A DNA stretch of 64,000 bases from Angustibacter sp. Root456 (lineage in GTDB: Bacteria > Actinomycetota > Actinomycetes > Actinomycetales > Angustibacteraceae). A program made the translations under genes and the position numbers. The stretch's first letter is position 1, and each line of letters starts with the position of its first letter. The notes beneath the pieces are model-generated. The model saw only the letters and a list, made by a program, of their open reading frames with translations, did no database searches and was not told the origin of the DNA. Positions 47,709 to 56,383 of this stretch are shown here, one piece after another. Where the stretch lies: contig NZ_LMER01000020.1 in assembly GCF_001426435.1 (NCBI RefSeq), positions 450,240 to 514,239 on the forward strand, given 5' to 3'.

Positions 47709-49361
47709 TCAGACGAGGCCGTGGGTGACGGCGTAGGCGGTGGCGGCGGCCCGCGTCGGCTGATCGAGCTTGGTCAGGATGTTGGCCACGTGCCGGTGCA
47801 CCGTGTGCTCACTCAGCACGAGCTCCGCGGCGATCTGCGCGTTGCTTCGTCCCGTCGCCACCAGCTGCATGACCTGCGTCTCGCGGCGGGTGAGCCGTCC
47901 GCGGTCAGGAGTCGCAGCCGGTTCTGGACCTGCTGCTGCCGCCGCCCGCGCCAGCCGCCCGGCCCGCTCGAGCAGGCCGGTCGCGCCGACGTCGGCCAGC
48001 AGCCGGCTCGACGTCGCCACCTGCTCGGCCGCCGCCGTCGGATCGCCCGAGTCCAGCAGCGCAGCAGCGAGACCCAGCCGGCTCTGCGCCTCGTCGAACC
48101 GCAACCCCGAGTCGTGGAACCGTCGCACGGCCTCGCGCCAGAGCGGCTCCGGCTCGCCGCCGCCGACGGTCGCAGCGGCAACGGCGGCCAGCCCGAGCAG
48201 GGGGTCGGTGCCGACGTCCTGCGCCGTGGCGGCCAGCTCACTCGCGCAGGCCGCGGCGGCCAGCCGGTCGCCGGCCGCCGTCGCGGTGAGCACCGCGGGC
48301 AGCAGCACCCGGGCTCGGTCCAGGCGGTTGGACTCGGGGATCGTGCGCAACACGGTCCGCACGGACGACCAGGCGCCGCGAGCGTCCCCGCGGGCGAGGC
48401 GGATCAGGGCGCGACCGGCCACTGCCACCGGATGGAACTCTGCCTGGCTCAGCAGGTGGTCGGCCTCGTCGAGGCGCCCCTGGCGTCGCCGCAGCTCACC
48501 GAGCTGCACGATCGCCTCGACGCGCGTCTGACGGCGCGACTGCGCGAACTGGTCGAGCACGGCGACGAGTGTGCGCTCCGCCTCGGGCCACGTACCGAGC
48601 GCCACGAGGATCGACGAGTACTGGATCCGGCACACGCTGAACAGCGGCGTCAGGTGTCGCCGCTCGCAGAGCGCCTCGACTCGCCGGCACCACTCCTCAG
48701 CCCGGCCGAGGTCCTGCGTCTCCTGGCAGGCGACGATCATCCAGCAGCAGATCTTCCCCGTCCACATCAGGTCCTGCACGTCACCCACGGTCGCCGCGGC
48801 GACCGCCGCGTCCAGCTCGCGCAGGCCCCGAGCGGCCTCGCCGGCGCTGGTCGACGCCAGGCCGGCCAGTGCGGTGCCCGCGAACCGCAGATCGGCCACC
48901 TGCAGCCGGGTGCCGACGTCGACAGCCCGTTCGGCCCAGGCCCGGGCACCCGTCACGTCGTGCTCGACGGCCAGGGCCACCTCAGCCTCACGCAGGGCCC
49001 ACCAGCCGTGCTCCTCGGCCTCGCTCACCTGTCCCAGCAGCTCACGCGCGCGGGCCAGCCACCCGCGGGCCACCGCCGGCCCCTGCCCGAACAGCAGCGA
49101 GTCGTACCCGAGGTCGGCAGCCGCGCGCCCCGCGCCGCGGACGTCGCCGCGGTCGCGGAACGCGCGGTACGCCTGCTCGCGGGCTTCGAGGCAGGCGGCT
49201 CCGTCGTCGAGCCACCACCACGCCTGCGCCAGCCCCGCGTAGGCCGCAGGGTCCGGCCCCGCGCGCAAGGCGGCCAGGTAGCCGTCGCGCGCCCCGGCCC
49301 ACTGGCCCGCCCGCAGCGCCTGGTCCGCTGCGGCCACACCCGTCGACCGGTCGTCCTGCAT
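47709..49361 (-). CDS. LuxR-type regulator with helical-repeat sensor domain (550 aa)
   Basis: Residues 1-470 are Ala/Leu-rich helical repeats resembling TPR arrays, as in the large-regulator family (MalT/LAL-like), but no N-terminal ATPase P-loop is seen. Residues 488-550 form a LuxR helix-turn-helix (LTRRETQVMQLVATGRSNAQ, LSEHTVHRHVANILTKL). The target genes are unknown. The ATG at 49361 is chosen because MQDDRST begins the repeat region; the frame is open to 49520 but without sense. The tautomerase gene lies just upstream in the same direction. Confidence 0.85.
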   Translation of the reverse strand: MQDDRSTGVAAADQALRAGQWAGARDGYLAALRAGPDPAAYAGLAQAWWWLDDGAACLEAREQAYRAFRDRGDVRGAGRAAADLGYDSLLFGQGPAVARGWLARARELLGQVSEAEEHGWWALREAEVALAVEHDVTGARAWAERAVDVGTRLQVADLRFAGTALAGLASTSAGEAARGLRELDAAVAAATVGDVQDLMWTGKICCWMIVACQETQDLGRAEEWCRRVEALCERRHLTPLFSVCRIQYSSILVALGTWPEAERTLVAVLDQFAQSRRQTRVEAIVQLGELRRRQGRLDEADHLLSQAEFHPVAVAGRALIRLARGDARGAWSSVRTVLRTIPESNRLDRARVLLPAVLTATAAGDRLAAAACASELAATAQDVGTDPLLGLAAVAAATVGGGEPEPLWREAVRRFHDSGLRFDEAQSRLGLAAALLDSGDPTAAAEQVATSSRLLADVGATGLLERAGRLARAAAAAGPEPAATPDRGRLTRRETQVMQLVATGRSNAQIAAELVLSEHTVHRHVANILTKLDQPTRAAATAYAVTHGLV

Positions 49362-49417
49362 GGACGGAGCGTCCCGCCCCGAAGGCCGTGGCCGCAAGGA
49401 GTGCGCGTCGGCTCGCC

Positions 49418-49642
49418 CTACGCGTTGACCCCTGCCGCCAGCGCGCGCACGTCCGCTGACGTCAACGGGTTGCCGGCGATGGCCCAGTCGCCACTGGCGA
49501 CCTCCTCCAGCACGCACCACGTCACCGGGCGCATGTTCTCACCCTCGATCTCGACCATCGTGTCGGTCAGCCGTCGGATGATCTGCTGCTTCTGGTCGGG
49601 GGTGAACACGTTCTCGATGACCTTCACCTGGATGAGCGGCAT
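49418..49642 (-). CDS. 4-oxalocrotonate tautomerase family protein (74 aa)
   Basis: A small tautomerase with the catalytic N-terminal proline directly after Met (MPLIQVKVIENVFTPDQKQQ). The length is slightly above the usual 62 residues because of a short C-terminal extension. AGGAGG precedes the ATG. The substrate is unknown. It lies 56 nt upstream of the LuxR-type gene and may share its transcript. Confidence 0.88.
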   Translation of the reverse strand: MPLIQVKVIENVFTPDQKQQIIRRLTDTMVEIEGENMRPVTWCVLEEVASGDWAIAGNPLTSADVRALAAGVNA

Positions 49643-49788
49643 GGTGTCCTCCTGGGTCGTGGACGCCGACTCTCGACGCCCACGGCCAGCGTCGGCCCCG
49701 CCGCGTCATCGGCGCGTCGCCCGGACGAGCCATTCTGGCGGCGCGGACCCTGGCCCGATCGGGCCAGAGCGGGGCTAGCATCGCCGGC

Positions 49789-50187
49789 ATGGCCACGAAA
49801 GCCGCGCCCTTCCTGATGTTCCAGAACGCCGACGCCGAGGAAGCCATGACGTTCTACACGTCGCTCTTCGCTGACGGCGAGGTGCTCGACGTCGCGAAGT
49901 ACGGCGCCGACGGTCCCGGCCCCGAAGGCACGGTCATGGTCGCCCGCTTCACCCTCGCCGGCCAGGAGGTCATGTGCAGCGACAGCCCGGTGCAGCACGG
50001 CTTCGGGTTCACGCCGTCGGTGTCGCTGTGGGTCGAGGCCGAGTCCGACGACGAGCTCGAGCGGCTCTTCACGGCGCTCGCTGACGGCGGCGGCACGCTG
50101 ATGCCGTTGGGGGACTACGGGTTCAGCCGTCGCTTCGGATGGGTCAATGACCGGTTCGGCGTCTCCTGGCAGCTCAACCTCGCCTGA
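49789..50187 (+). CDS. PhnB-like VOC family protein (132 aa)
   Basis: A vicinal oxygen chelate fold protein of the PhnB/3-demethylubiquinone methyltransferase-like group (FLMFQNADAEEAMTFYTSLF; MCSDSPVQHGFGFTPSVSLWV; DRFGVSWQLNL). The usual role is metal-dependent or binding of small molecules; no specific reaction can be assigned. It lies upstream of the RAE-controlled helR gene. Confidence 0.85.
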   Translation: MATKAAPFLMFQNADAEEAMTFYTSLFADGEVLDVAKYGADGPGPEGTVMVARFTLAGQEVMCSDSPVQHGFGFTPSVSLWVEAESDDELERLFTALADGGGTLMPLGDYGFSRRFGWVNDRFGVSWQLNLA

Positions 50188-50225
50188 CGAGGGAGCCCCT
50201 CCACTTCCAAGGTATAGCGGCACCC

Positions 50226-50245
50226 GGGTCTTGCGGCAAGGCCCC
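50226..50245. promoter_or_regulatory. Rifamycin-associated element (RAE)
   Basis: GGGTCTTGCGGCAAGGCCCC closely matches, as I remember it, the conserved 19-bp inverted repeat found upstream of rifamycin-inactivating genes and helR in actinobacteria. The CTTGC-GG-CAAG-type palindrome is present. It lies 53 bp before the helR start, where induction by rifamycins would be expected. Confidence 0.8.
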
Positions 50246-50297
50246 GGTGGCGGGGCAGAATCGCCGCTCCGCCAGCCCCACCCTCGGAGCCGCCCGC

Positions 50298-52442
50298 GTG
50301 ACCGACACCGCCTTCAGCCTGCCCGAGACCCTTGCGCACAAGGCAGTTCCAGCTCTCATCGCCGCCGACGAGCAGCACTTCGCCGCCATCACCGCCGCCC
50401 TCGATCACGCCACCGGCGAGCTGACCCGGCGCCTCGACACCCAGCGCCGGCAGGCCGGTGGACACGGCCAGTCGGCCATGGACCGCGACCTCGAGGTGCA
50501 CCGCCTCAGCGCCCGCCTGCGCACCCTGCAGCGCTACGGCATCGACGTGTGCCTGGGCCGCATCGTCTCGGACGGCGACCCCGAGCCTCGCTACGTCGGA
50601 CGCCTCGGTCTCGCGGACGCCGATGGTCGGCGCCTGCTCGTCGACTGGCGTTCCCCTGCCGCAGAACCGTTCTTCGCCGCCACGCATGCCCAGCCCATGG
50701 GCCTGCTGAGCCGCCGCCGTTACCGCTGGACGCTCGGCCGCGTCACCGACTACTGGGACGAGGTCTTCACGGCCGAAGGCCTCGAGGGTCATGGCGCCCT
50801 CGACGACCAGTCCGCGTTCATCGCGAGCCTGGGCGCCAGCCGGTCGCCCCGGATGCGCGACGTCCTCGCGACCATCCAGGCCGACCAGGACGCGATCGTC
50901 CGTGCGTCGTCGCGCGGCCCACTCGTGGTCGACGGCGGCCCGGGCACCGGCAAGACCGTGGTCGCGCTGCACCGCGCCGCCTACCTGCTCTACGAGGACC
51001 CGCGCCTCGGCCACCACCGCGGCGGCCTGCTCTTCGTCGGCCCGCACGAGCCGTACCTGGCGTACGTGTCCGACGTCTTGCCCAGCCTGGGTGAGGAGGG
51101 CGTGCGCACCTGCACGCTGCGCGACCTCGTGCCCGAGGGAGCGACCGCCGTCGCCGAGCGCGACACCGACGTGGCCCAGCTCAAGTCCGACGCCCGGCTG
51201 CTGGCGGCCATCGAGCCGGCCGTCCGGCTCTACGAGGAGGTGCCCACCGACCCACTGACGGTCGACGTCGACGGTGTCGAGCTGCGCCTGAGTGCCCGCG
51301 ACTGGGCCGAGGTCTTCGCCGCCCCCGACCCCGACACCCCCCACAACGAGGCCCGCGAGCAGATCTGGGAGGCGCTGATCCACCTGCTCGCCGACCAGCA
51401 CGACGGCGACGATCTGTCGCCGGACGCGCTGCGGCGCTCGCTGCACCGGCACGAAGGACTGCGCACCCGCTTCAACGCCGCCTGGCCGACGCTCGACCCG
51501 CTCGACGTCGTCGGCGACCTGTGGAGCGTCCCCGCTTACCTGCGCCACTGCGCCCCGTGGCTCGAGCCCGCCGCCGTCCGCACTCTGCAGCGTGACGACC
51601 CGACGGCGTGGACGACGTCCGACCTGCCGTTCCTGGACGCCGCCCGCCGCCGCGTGGGTGACCCGGACGCCACCCGTCGTCGCACCCGGGAGCGGGCCGC
51701 CGTCGCCGCCCAGCGCCAGGAGATGGACGCCGTGGTCGACCACCTCGTGGCCACCGACGACTCGGAGATGAAGGTGATGTCGATGCTGCGCGTGAGCGAC
51801 CTGCAGAGCGTCATCGTCGACGACGCACCGATCACCCACCAGGCGACCGACGCCCTCGCCGGCCCCTTCGCGCACGTCGTGGTCGACGAGGCTCAGGAGC
51901 TCACGGACGCCGAGTGGCAGATGCTGCTCAGCCGCTGCCCGTCGCGCAGCCTCACGATCGTCGGCGACCGCGCTCAGGCGCGGCACGGCTTCAGCGAGTC
52001 GTGGGCGGAGCGCCTGGCTCGCCTCGGCGTCGCCTCAGTGCGCCTCGCCACGCTGAGCATCAACTACCGCACGCCCGAGGAGGTCATGACGCAGGCCGAG
52101 CCGGTGATCCGGGCCGCGGTCCCCGACGCCAACGTGCCGACGTCCGTGCGCCGCAGCGGGCTGCCGGTGCAGCGCGGTCGGACGGCGCACCTGGAGTCGC
52201 TGCTCGACCGCTGGCTCGACGCGCACGCGGAGGGCACGGCGTGCGTGATCGGCGGCCCGCCGCTCGCGTCCCGGCCGCGCGTGCGCTCCCTCACTCCGGC
52301 GCTGGCCAAGGGGCTGGAGTTCGACCTCGTCGTGCTGGTCGACCCCGAAGCGTTCGGCACCGGGATCGAGGGCGCCGTCGACCGCTACGTGGCGATGACC
52401 CGGGCCACCCAGCAGCTCGTCGTCCTCACCAGCGACGACTGA
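50298..52442 (+). CDS. helR: HelR-type RNA polymerase-associated ATPase (rifamycin resistance)
   Basis: A 714-residue HelD-like superfamily 1 protein. An N-terminal helical coiled region (1-110) enters the polymerase channel in the family. LVDWRSPAAEPFF at about 115-130, Walker A GGPGTGKT at about 215, VVDEAQELTDAEWQ Walker B and C-terminal KGLEFDLVVLVD and RYVAMTRATQQL motifs follow. HelR proteins displace rifamycins from RNA polymerase and are induced through an RAE, which is present upstream. The GTG at 50298 follows GGAG; a longer frame to 50247 would begin inside the promoter region. The MFS gene follows after 14 nt. Confidence 0.85.
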   Translation: MTDTAFSLPETLAHKAVPALIAADEQHFAAITAALDHATGELTRRLDTQRRQAGGHGQSAMDRDLEVHRLSARLRTLQRYGIDVCLGRIVSDGDPEPRYVGRLGLADADGRRLLVDWRSPAAEPFFAATHAQPMGLLSRRRYRWTLGRVTDYWDEVFTAEGLEGHGALDDQSAFIASLGASRSPRMRDVLATIQADQDAIVRASSRGPLVVDGGPGTGKTVVALHRAAYLLYEDPRLGHHRGGLLFVGPHEPYLAYVSDVLPSLGEEGVRTCTLRDLVPEGATAVAERDTDVAQLKSDARLLAAIEPAVRLYEEVPTDPLTVDVDGVELRLSARDWAEVFAAPDPDTPHNEAREQIWEALIHLLADQHDGDDLSPDALRRSLHRHEGLRTRFNAAWPTLDPLDVVGDLWSVPAYLRHCAPWLEPAAVRTLQRDDPTAWTTSDLPFLDAARRRVGDPDATRRRTRERAAVAAQRQEMDAVVDHLVATDDSEMKVMSMLRVSDLQSVIVDDAPITHQATDALAGPFAHVVVDEAQELTDAEWQMLLSRCPSRSLTIVGDRAQARHGFSESWAERLARLGVASVRLATLSINYRTPEEVMTQAEPVIRAAVPDANVPTSVRRSGLPVQRGRTAHLESLLDRWLDAHAEGTACVIGGPPLASRPRVRSLTPALAKGLEFDLVVLVDPEAFGTGIEGAVDRYVAMTRATQQLVVLTSDD

Positions 52443-52456
52443 CGGTGCTCCCTGCC

Positions 52457-53707
52457 ATGCTGCCGACCGTGCCCACCGCCGCAGCCGATGCGACCCGCAT
52501 GCGCGACCTGCCGCGGGTGGTGTGGGTGCTGGCCGGCGGCCGCTTCGTCAGCTCCGCCAGCTCGTTCCTCATCCTGTTCCTGGTGCTCTACCTCACCGGC
52601 GACCGGCACCTGCCCGTCGGCACCGCCGGTGTCATCGCCGGCGTGCACGGGGTGGGCAGCCTGCTCGGCAACTTCACCGGCGGGCGTTTCGGTGACCGCC
52701 TCGGCCACCGGCGCGTGCTGCTCGCCGCGGCGAGCGTCGTCGGCGCCGGCACCACGCTCATCCCGTGGACGCCGACCTGGGCGCTCGCGCTCACGCTGCC
52801 GGTGATCGGCTACCTCGGCGCGACGGCGTCACTGAGCCAGGGCGCGCTGGCGGCGCTCGCTGTGCCGACGGGCGACCGGCGCTCGTCGGTGGCCGTGAGC
52901 CGCGCGGCGTCCAACGCGGGGTTCGTGATCGGGCCGCCGATCGCGGCTCTGGTGGCCACCGCGTCGAGCCTCGACGCGCTGTTCGTCGTCGACGGCGTGC
53001 TCACCATCGTGCTGCGCGTCATCACCTCGCGGCTGCTGCCGCCGGACGCACCGCACGCCCCAGGCCGGCCACGCGACGGTCTGTGGCGGTCGGTGCGCGC
53101 CAACCCGCCGCTCGTCGTCCTGCTGGTCGGCGTCGTGCTGGTCGACCTCGTGTACCGCCAGCTCTACAGCACGTTGCCGGTGTACCTCCGCGATCACGGG
53201 CAGCCACTCGGTCTCTACACGCTGCTGATCGCGCTGGGGTCCGGGCTCATCCTGCTGCTCGAGGTGCCGGTCGCCGTCGTGTTGCGTCGGCACGCGGCCC
53301 TCACGATCGTCGCCATCGGCTACGCGCTCGTGGCGGTCGGCTTCGTGCTCTTCGGCGTCGACCTGCCGGGCCTGCCCCTCGCCGCCTCGGCCGTCACCGC
53401 CATGGTGGTGCTCACCGCGGGGGAGATCCTCTACAAGACGACGGCCACCGCGCACGTGCTCGACGAGGCACCCGACCACCTCGTCGGGCAGTACCAGGGG
53501 CTGTACATGGGGGCCGCGACGAGCGGCATGATGCTGTCCGCGCCCCTGGGAGGGCTCGTCTACGCGACGGCACCGTCGCTGCTGTGGCCGCTGTGCGGGG
53601 TCGTCGCCGGCTGCGGGGTCGTGCTGGCCGTCACCTCCCAGCGCCTGCGCTCGCCCAGCCGCACCGCGACGACGCCCGCGAGCACCAGCAGCCCGCCGAG
53701 CAGCTGA
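52457..53707 (+). CDS. MFS transporter downstream of helR (416 aa)
   Basis: A twelve-helix major facilitator (WVLAGGRFVSSASSFLILFL; GGRFGDRLGHRRVLLA as loop 2-3 motif). It probably exports drugs and may be co-induced with helR. The start is ATG 52457, or GTG 52445 four codons earlier. Its 3' end overlaps the convergent EamA transporter gene by 148 nt. Confidence 0.85.
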   Translation: MLPTVPTAAADATRMRDLPRVVWVLAGGRFVSSASSFLILFLVLYLTGDRHLPVGTAGVIAGVHGVGSLLGNFTGGRFGDRLGHRRVLLAAASVVGAGTTLIPWTPTWALALTLPVIGYLGATASLSQGALAALAVPTGDRRSSVAVSRAASNAGFVIGPPIAALVATASSLDALFVVDGVLTIVLRVITSRLLPPDAPHAPGRPRDGLWRSVRANPPLVVLLVGVVLVDLVYRQLYSTLPVYLRDHGQPLGLYTLLIALGSGLILLLEVPVAVVLRRHAALTIVAIGYALVAVGFVLFGVDLPGLPLAASAVTAMVVLTAGEILYKTTATAHVLDEAPDHLVGQYQGLYMGAATSGMMLSAPLGGLVYATAPSLLWPLCGVVAGCGVVLAVTSQRLRSPSRTATTPASTSSPPSS

Positions 53708-54570
53708 ACGGCGCGAGGCAGCTCGTCGAGCAGCGCCCAGGCGAAGCCGACGCCGGCCAGCACCTCGAGCAGCGCCACGAACGACGCGAGTCGCGAGCCC
53801 AGCCGCCGTGTCGCCGCGATGCCGGTCACGTACGCCACGGCCGCCGTCACCAGGCCGAGCAGGAGCAAGGGCACCCACCACCCGACGGTGTGACCGGCGT
53901 ACGCGACGTCGGCGGTCGCCGCCCGCAGCGGGAGCACCCCCACCACGCCGAGCAGGCCGAGACCGAGCGCCCCGACGAGCAGGCCGCCCGCGGCCAGGGT
54001 GAGTGGCGGCAGGCCATTGCCCTCGTCGGCCGACACCACGAAGTAGACGGCGGCGCCCACCATGGCCGCCAGGGCCCACGCGACACCGGCCGGGCTGAGC
54101 CGTGCACCCGACAGCAGGTCGAGGACGAGCACCAGGCCCACTGCGGCGAGGCCGGCACCGGCGACGGTGAGCGGGGTTGGCCGCTCGCCACGGCGCAGCC
54201 ACAGCCACGCGACGACGGCGGCCGGCGCGGTGTACTCGATGAGCAGGGCCGGGCCCACCTGCATGCGCTGCACCGCGGAGAAGTAGCAGAACTGCGCACC
54301 CGCCACGGCGAGCAGGCCGTAGAGCAGCATCACGCCGGCACTGCGTCGCAGCAGCAGCCAGCGTCCATCGAGCGCGGCGACACCGAACGGCGCGACGACG
54401 ACGGCGGCCAGACCCACCCGCACCACGACCAGCGCACCCGGCGTCCAGCCGGTGTCGAGCAGCCCGCGGGCGAGGGAGCCCGACAGGCCGAAGGTGGTGG
54501 CGGAGACGACGGCCAGCACGAGACCGCTGGTCATCCGAGCGGTGTGCGTGTCATGAGCGATCGCCGTCAT
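53560..54570 (-). CDS. EamA/RhtA-type DMT transporter (336 aa)
   Basis: Ten membrane helices in two EamA repeats (LVLAVVSATTFGLSGSLARG; AQFCYFSAVQRMQVGPALLIEYTAP; the RhtA-like GWWVPLLLLGLVTAAVAYVTG). Likely exports amino acids or related metabolites. The start may be ATG 54534 (MTSGLVLAV) rather than 54570; that would leave the TCATGA-type repeats in the leader. Its 3' end overlaps the convergent MFS gene by 148 nt, so one end may be wrong or the overlap is real. Confidence 0.88.
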   Translation of the reverse strand: MTAIAHDTHTARMTSGLVLAVVSATTFGLSGSLARGLLDTGWTPGALVVVRVGLAAVVVAPFGVAALDGRWLLLRRSAGVMLLYGLLAVAGAQFCYFSAVQRMQVGPALLIEYTAPAAVVAWLWLRRGERPTPLTVAGAGLAAVGLVLVLDLLSGARLSPAGVAWALAAMVGAAVYFVVSADEGNGLPPLTLAAGGLLVGALGLGLLGVVGVLPLRAATADVAYAGHTVGWWVPLLLLGLVTAAVAYVTGIAATRRLGSRLASFVALLEVLAGVGFAWALLDELPRAVQLLGGLLVLAGVVAVRLGERRRWEVTASTTPQPATTPHSGHSSDGAVA

Positions 54571-54628
54571 GGGTCATGACGCTAGGGCGGCCTGGGTAAG
54601 GTGTCAACGTGATTTTCACTCATGACAC
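54548..54628. promoter_or_regulatory. TCATGA inverted repeats between divergent EamA and CGNR genes
   Basis: GTGTCATGAG (54548-54557) and CTCATGACAC (54619-54628) are a perfect 10-bp inverted pair, and a third core TCATGAC lies at 54574-54580. They flank both starts and are probable operator sites for the CGNR regulator. Confidence 0.5.
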
Positions 54629-55145
54629 CGAGCTGTCGTTGCAGGCGGCGGTCGCGCTGGTCAACAGTGCTGGGCCGCCCGACACGATGACGACGGTGGC
54701 CGAGCTCGACGCCTGGTTCGACGCCCACGGGTACACCGGGCGGCACGACCGCGACGCCGGCGAGCTGGCCGACGTCCGCGGTCTGCGCGACGAGCTGCGC
54801 CGGCTGCTCACCAGCGACCGCGACGCGGCGGCCGAGCAGGTCAACGTGATGCTCGCCCAGGCCCGCGCCGTGCCGCAGCTGATGCGGCACGACCCCTTCG
54901 ACTGGCACGTGCACGCGGTGTCGCAGGACGAGTCGCTCGTCACGCGCGTCCGCGTCGAGACGGCCGTGGCGATGATGGACGTCATCCGCGCCGACGAGAT
55001 GTCGCGACTCAGCGCCTGCGCGGACGGCGCCTGCGAGGGCCTCGTGCTCGACCTGTCGCGCAACCGCTCGCGTCGGTACTGCAGCACCACCTGCGGCAAC
55101 CGCAACGCCGTCGCGGCCTACCGCGCCCGCCGCGCCGCCCGCTGA
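54609..55145 (+). CDS. CGNR zinc finger transcriptional regulator (178 aa)
   Basis: An ABATE-type N-terminal domain (1-130) followed by a CGNR zinc finger near 137-175, with CADGAC, then RRYCSTTCGNRNAVAAYRAR. Such proteins are typical small regulators in actinobacteria. It is divergent from the EamA transporter, which it probably represses. GTG at 54609 has AAGG seven bases upstream. Confidence 0.9.
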   Translation: MIFTHDTELSLQAAVALVNSAGPPDTMTTVAELDAWFDAHGYTGRHDRDAGELADVRGLRDELRRLLTSDRDAAAEQVNVMLAQARAVPQLMRHDPFDWHVHAVSQDESLVTRVRVETAVAMMDVIRADEMSRLSACADGACEGLVLDLSRNRSRRYCSTTCGNRNAVAAYRARRAAR

Positions 55146-55176
55146 CCGGCGGCGAGTGGAGAGAGCCGAAAAGTGC

Positions 55177-55201
55177 AGTGCGCCACCGGCTGCGGCGCAC
55201 T
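55177..55201. terminator. Hairpin after CGNR gene
   Basis: AGTGCGCC (55177-55184) pairs perfectly with GGCGCACT (55194-55201), with a 9-nt loop. It lies between the CGNR stop and the GTG of the GNAT gene and may be a weak terminator or an operator. Confidence 0.4.
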
Positions 55202-55213
55202 ACCGTCGCGGCC

Positions 55214-55762
55214 GTGCTGCTGCTGACGACACCGCGCACCGAGCTGCGCCACTGGTGCGACGACGACCTCACCGCCTACCTCGACCTCTACTCCCGCTGG
55301 GACGTCATGCGCTGGCTCGGCCCGCAGCCGCGCCGCGTGGTGGAGAACGAGGCCGAGGCCCGCCGGCGCCTGCAGCGCTGGGTGCAGCTGGCTGACGAGC
55401 TCGAGGCGCCGTTCGGCCTGTGGGCGCTGGTGCCCCGCGACGACGGCGCCGACGGGACTCCGGTCGGCACGCTGATCCTGCTACCGCTCGACGACGCCGA
55501 CGGCGCGACGTCGGAGGTCGAGATCGGCTGGCACCTGCACCCCGACCACCAGGGCCGGGGCCTGGTCACCGAGGCTGCGCACGCGTTGCTGCAGCGTGCG
55601 GCGGACGCCGGTCACCGTCGCGTCCTCGCCGTCACCGACGACGACAACGTGGCGTCCCAGGCCGTGACCCGTCGGCTGGCTATGGTCGACCAGGGCCTCA
55701 CCGACCGGTGGTTCGGCCTGACGATGCGCCAGTTCGCCTGGCAGCCCGACCCAGGAGCCTGA
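55214..55762 (+). CDS. GNAT family N-acetyltransferase (182 aa)
   Basis: A RimJ/RimL-like acetyltransferase: LLLTTPRTELRHWCDDDL at the N terminus, SEVEIGWHLHPDHQGRGLVTEAAHALL as the acetyl-CoA loop, and ASQAVTRRLAMVDQG. The GTG at 55214 is chosen because the homologous start is near TPRTEL and the longer frame to 55178 runs through the hairpin. Its stop overlaps the ATG of the DinB-like gene. Confidence 0.82.
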   Translation: MLLLTTPRTELRHWCDDDLTAYLDLYSRWDVMRWLGPQPRRVVENEAEARRRLQRWVQLADELEAPFGLWALVPRDDGADGTPVGTLILLPLDDADGATSEVEIGWHLHPDHQGRGLVTEAAHALLQRAADAGHRRVLAVTDDDNVASQAVTRRLAMVDQGLTDRWFGLTMRQFAWQPDPGA

Positions 55763-56250
55763 TGGACAAGGACGTGCTGGCCGCCCACCTGGGATCCGCC
55801 CGCCGGCACGTGCTGGGCATCGTCGACGGCCTGAGCGACGACGACCTGCAGCGCGCCGTGCTGCCTTCCGGCTGGACGCCGACGCAGCTGCTGCACCACC
55901 TGGCCGTGGACGTCGAGCGCTTCTGGTTCCGCGGCACCGTGGCGGGTGAGCCGGAGGTCGTCGCTGCGATCGACCCCGACTCCGATGGTGGCTGGACGGT
56001 GCCGCCCGGCCTGGCGCCGTCCGACGTCATCACGTTGTACCGCAACGAGATCGAGCGCGCCGCCGCCATCATCGCCGCCACGGATCTCGACGCGCCGCCG
56101 GCGTGGTGGCCGGGCTTCTTCGGTGACTACCGGCTCGCGGACCTCGGCGAGGTGATGCTGCACGTGCTCACCGAGACCGCCACGCACGCGGGCCATCTGG
56201 ACGCCGTCCGCGAGCTCATCGATGGCCGCCAGTGGCTGGTGCTCGACTGA
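55762..56250 (+). CDS. DinB/DUF664-family protein (162 aa)
   Basis: A four-helix DinB-type fold. HHLAVDVERFWFRG and ETATHAGHLDAVRELIDG supply the metal-binding histidines found in mycothiol-dependent enzymes (maleylpyruvate isomerase type). It could be a thiol-transferase for mycothiol. The reaction is unknown. It is coupled to the GNAT gene by a TGATG overlap. Confidence 0.85.
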   Translation: MDKDVLAAHLGSARRHVLGIVDGLSDDDLQRAVLPSGWTPTQLLHHLAVDVERFWFRGTVAGEPEVVAAIDPDSDGGWTVPPGLAPSDVITLYRNEIERAAAIIAATDLDAPPAWWPGFFGDYRLADLGEVMLHVLTETATHAGHLDAVRELIDGRQWLVLD

Positions 56251-56273
56251 GCGCCCTGACACGCGCACACACC

Positions 56274-56348
56274 CGCAGATACCCGCCGATCTCCGCCTGC
56301 AGACGGCGTCGGGGCGCACTTCTGACCGGAAATCGGCGGGTATCTGCG
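56274..56348. repeat. 75-bp palindromic repeat, copy B
   Basis: The same length and ends as the element at 40491-40565. The outer 23-bp arms (CGCAGATACCCGCCGAT at the left, ATCGGCGGGTATCTGCG at the right) match at 21 of 23 positions. It lies in the gap between the DinB-like and relZ genes, 23 nt after the stop and 35 nt before the relZ start. Confidence 0.7.
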
Positions 56349-56383
56349 CGAAGGACGGGGAGCGGGTGGGGCAGAGTGGCCCC

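Noticed and set aside
47721-49778. 685-codon plus-strand frame over the LuxR-type gene
   Set aside because: It has no domain and is opposite a protein with a clear LuxR helix-turn-helix.
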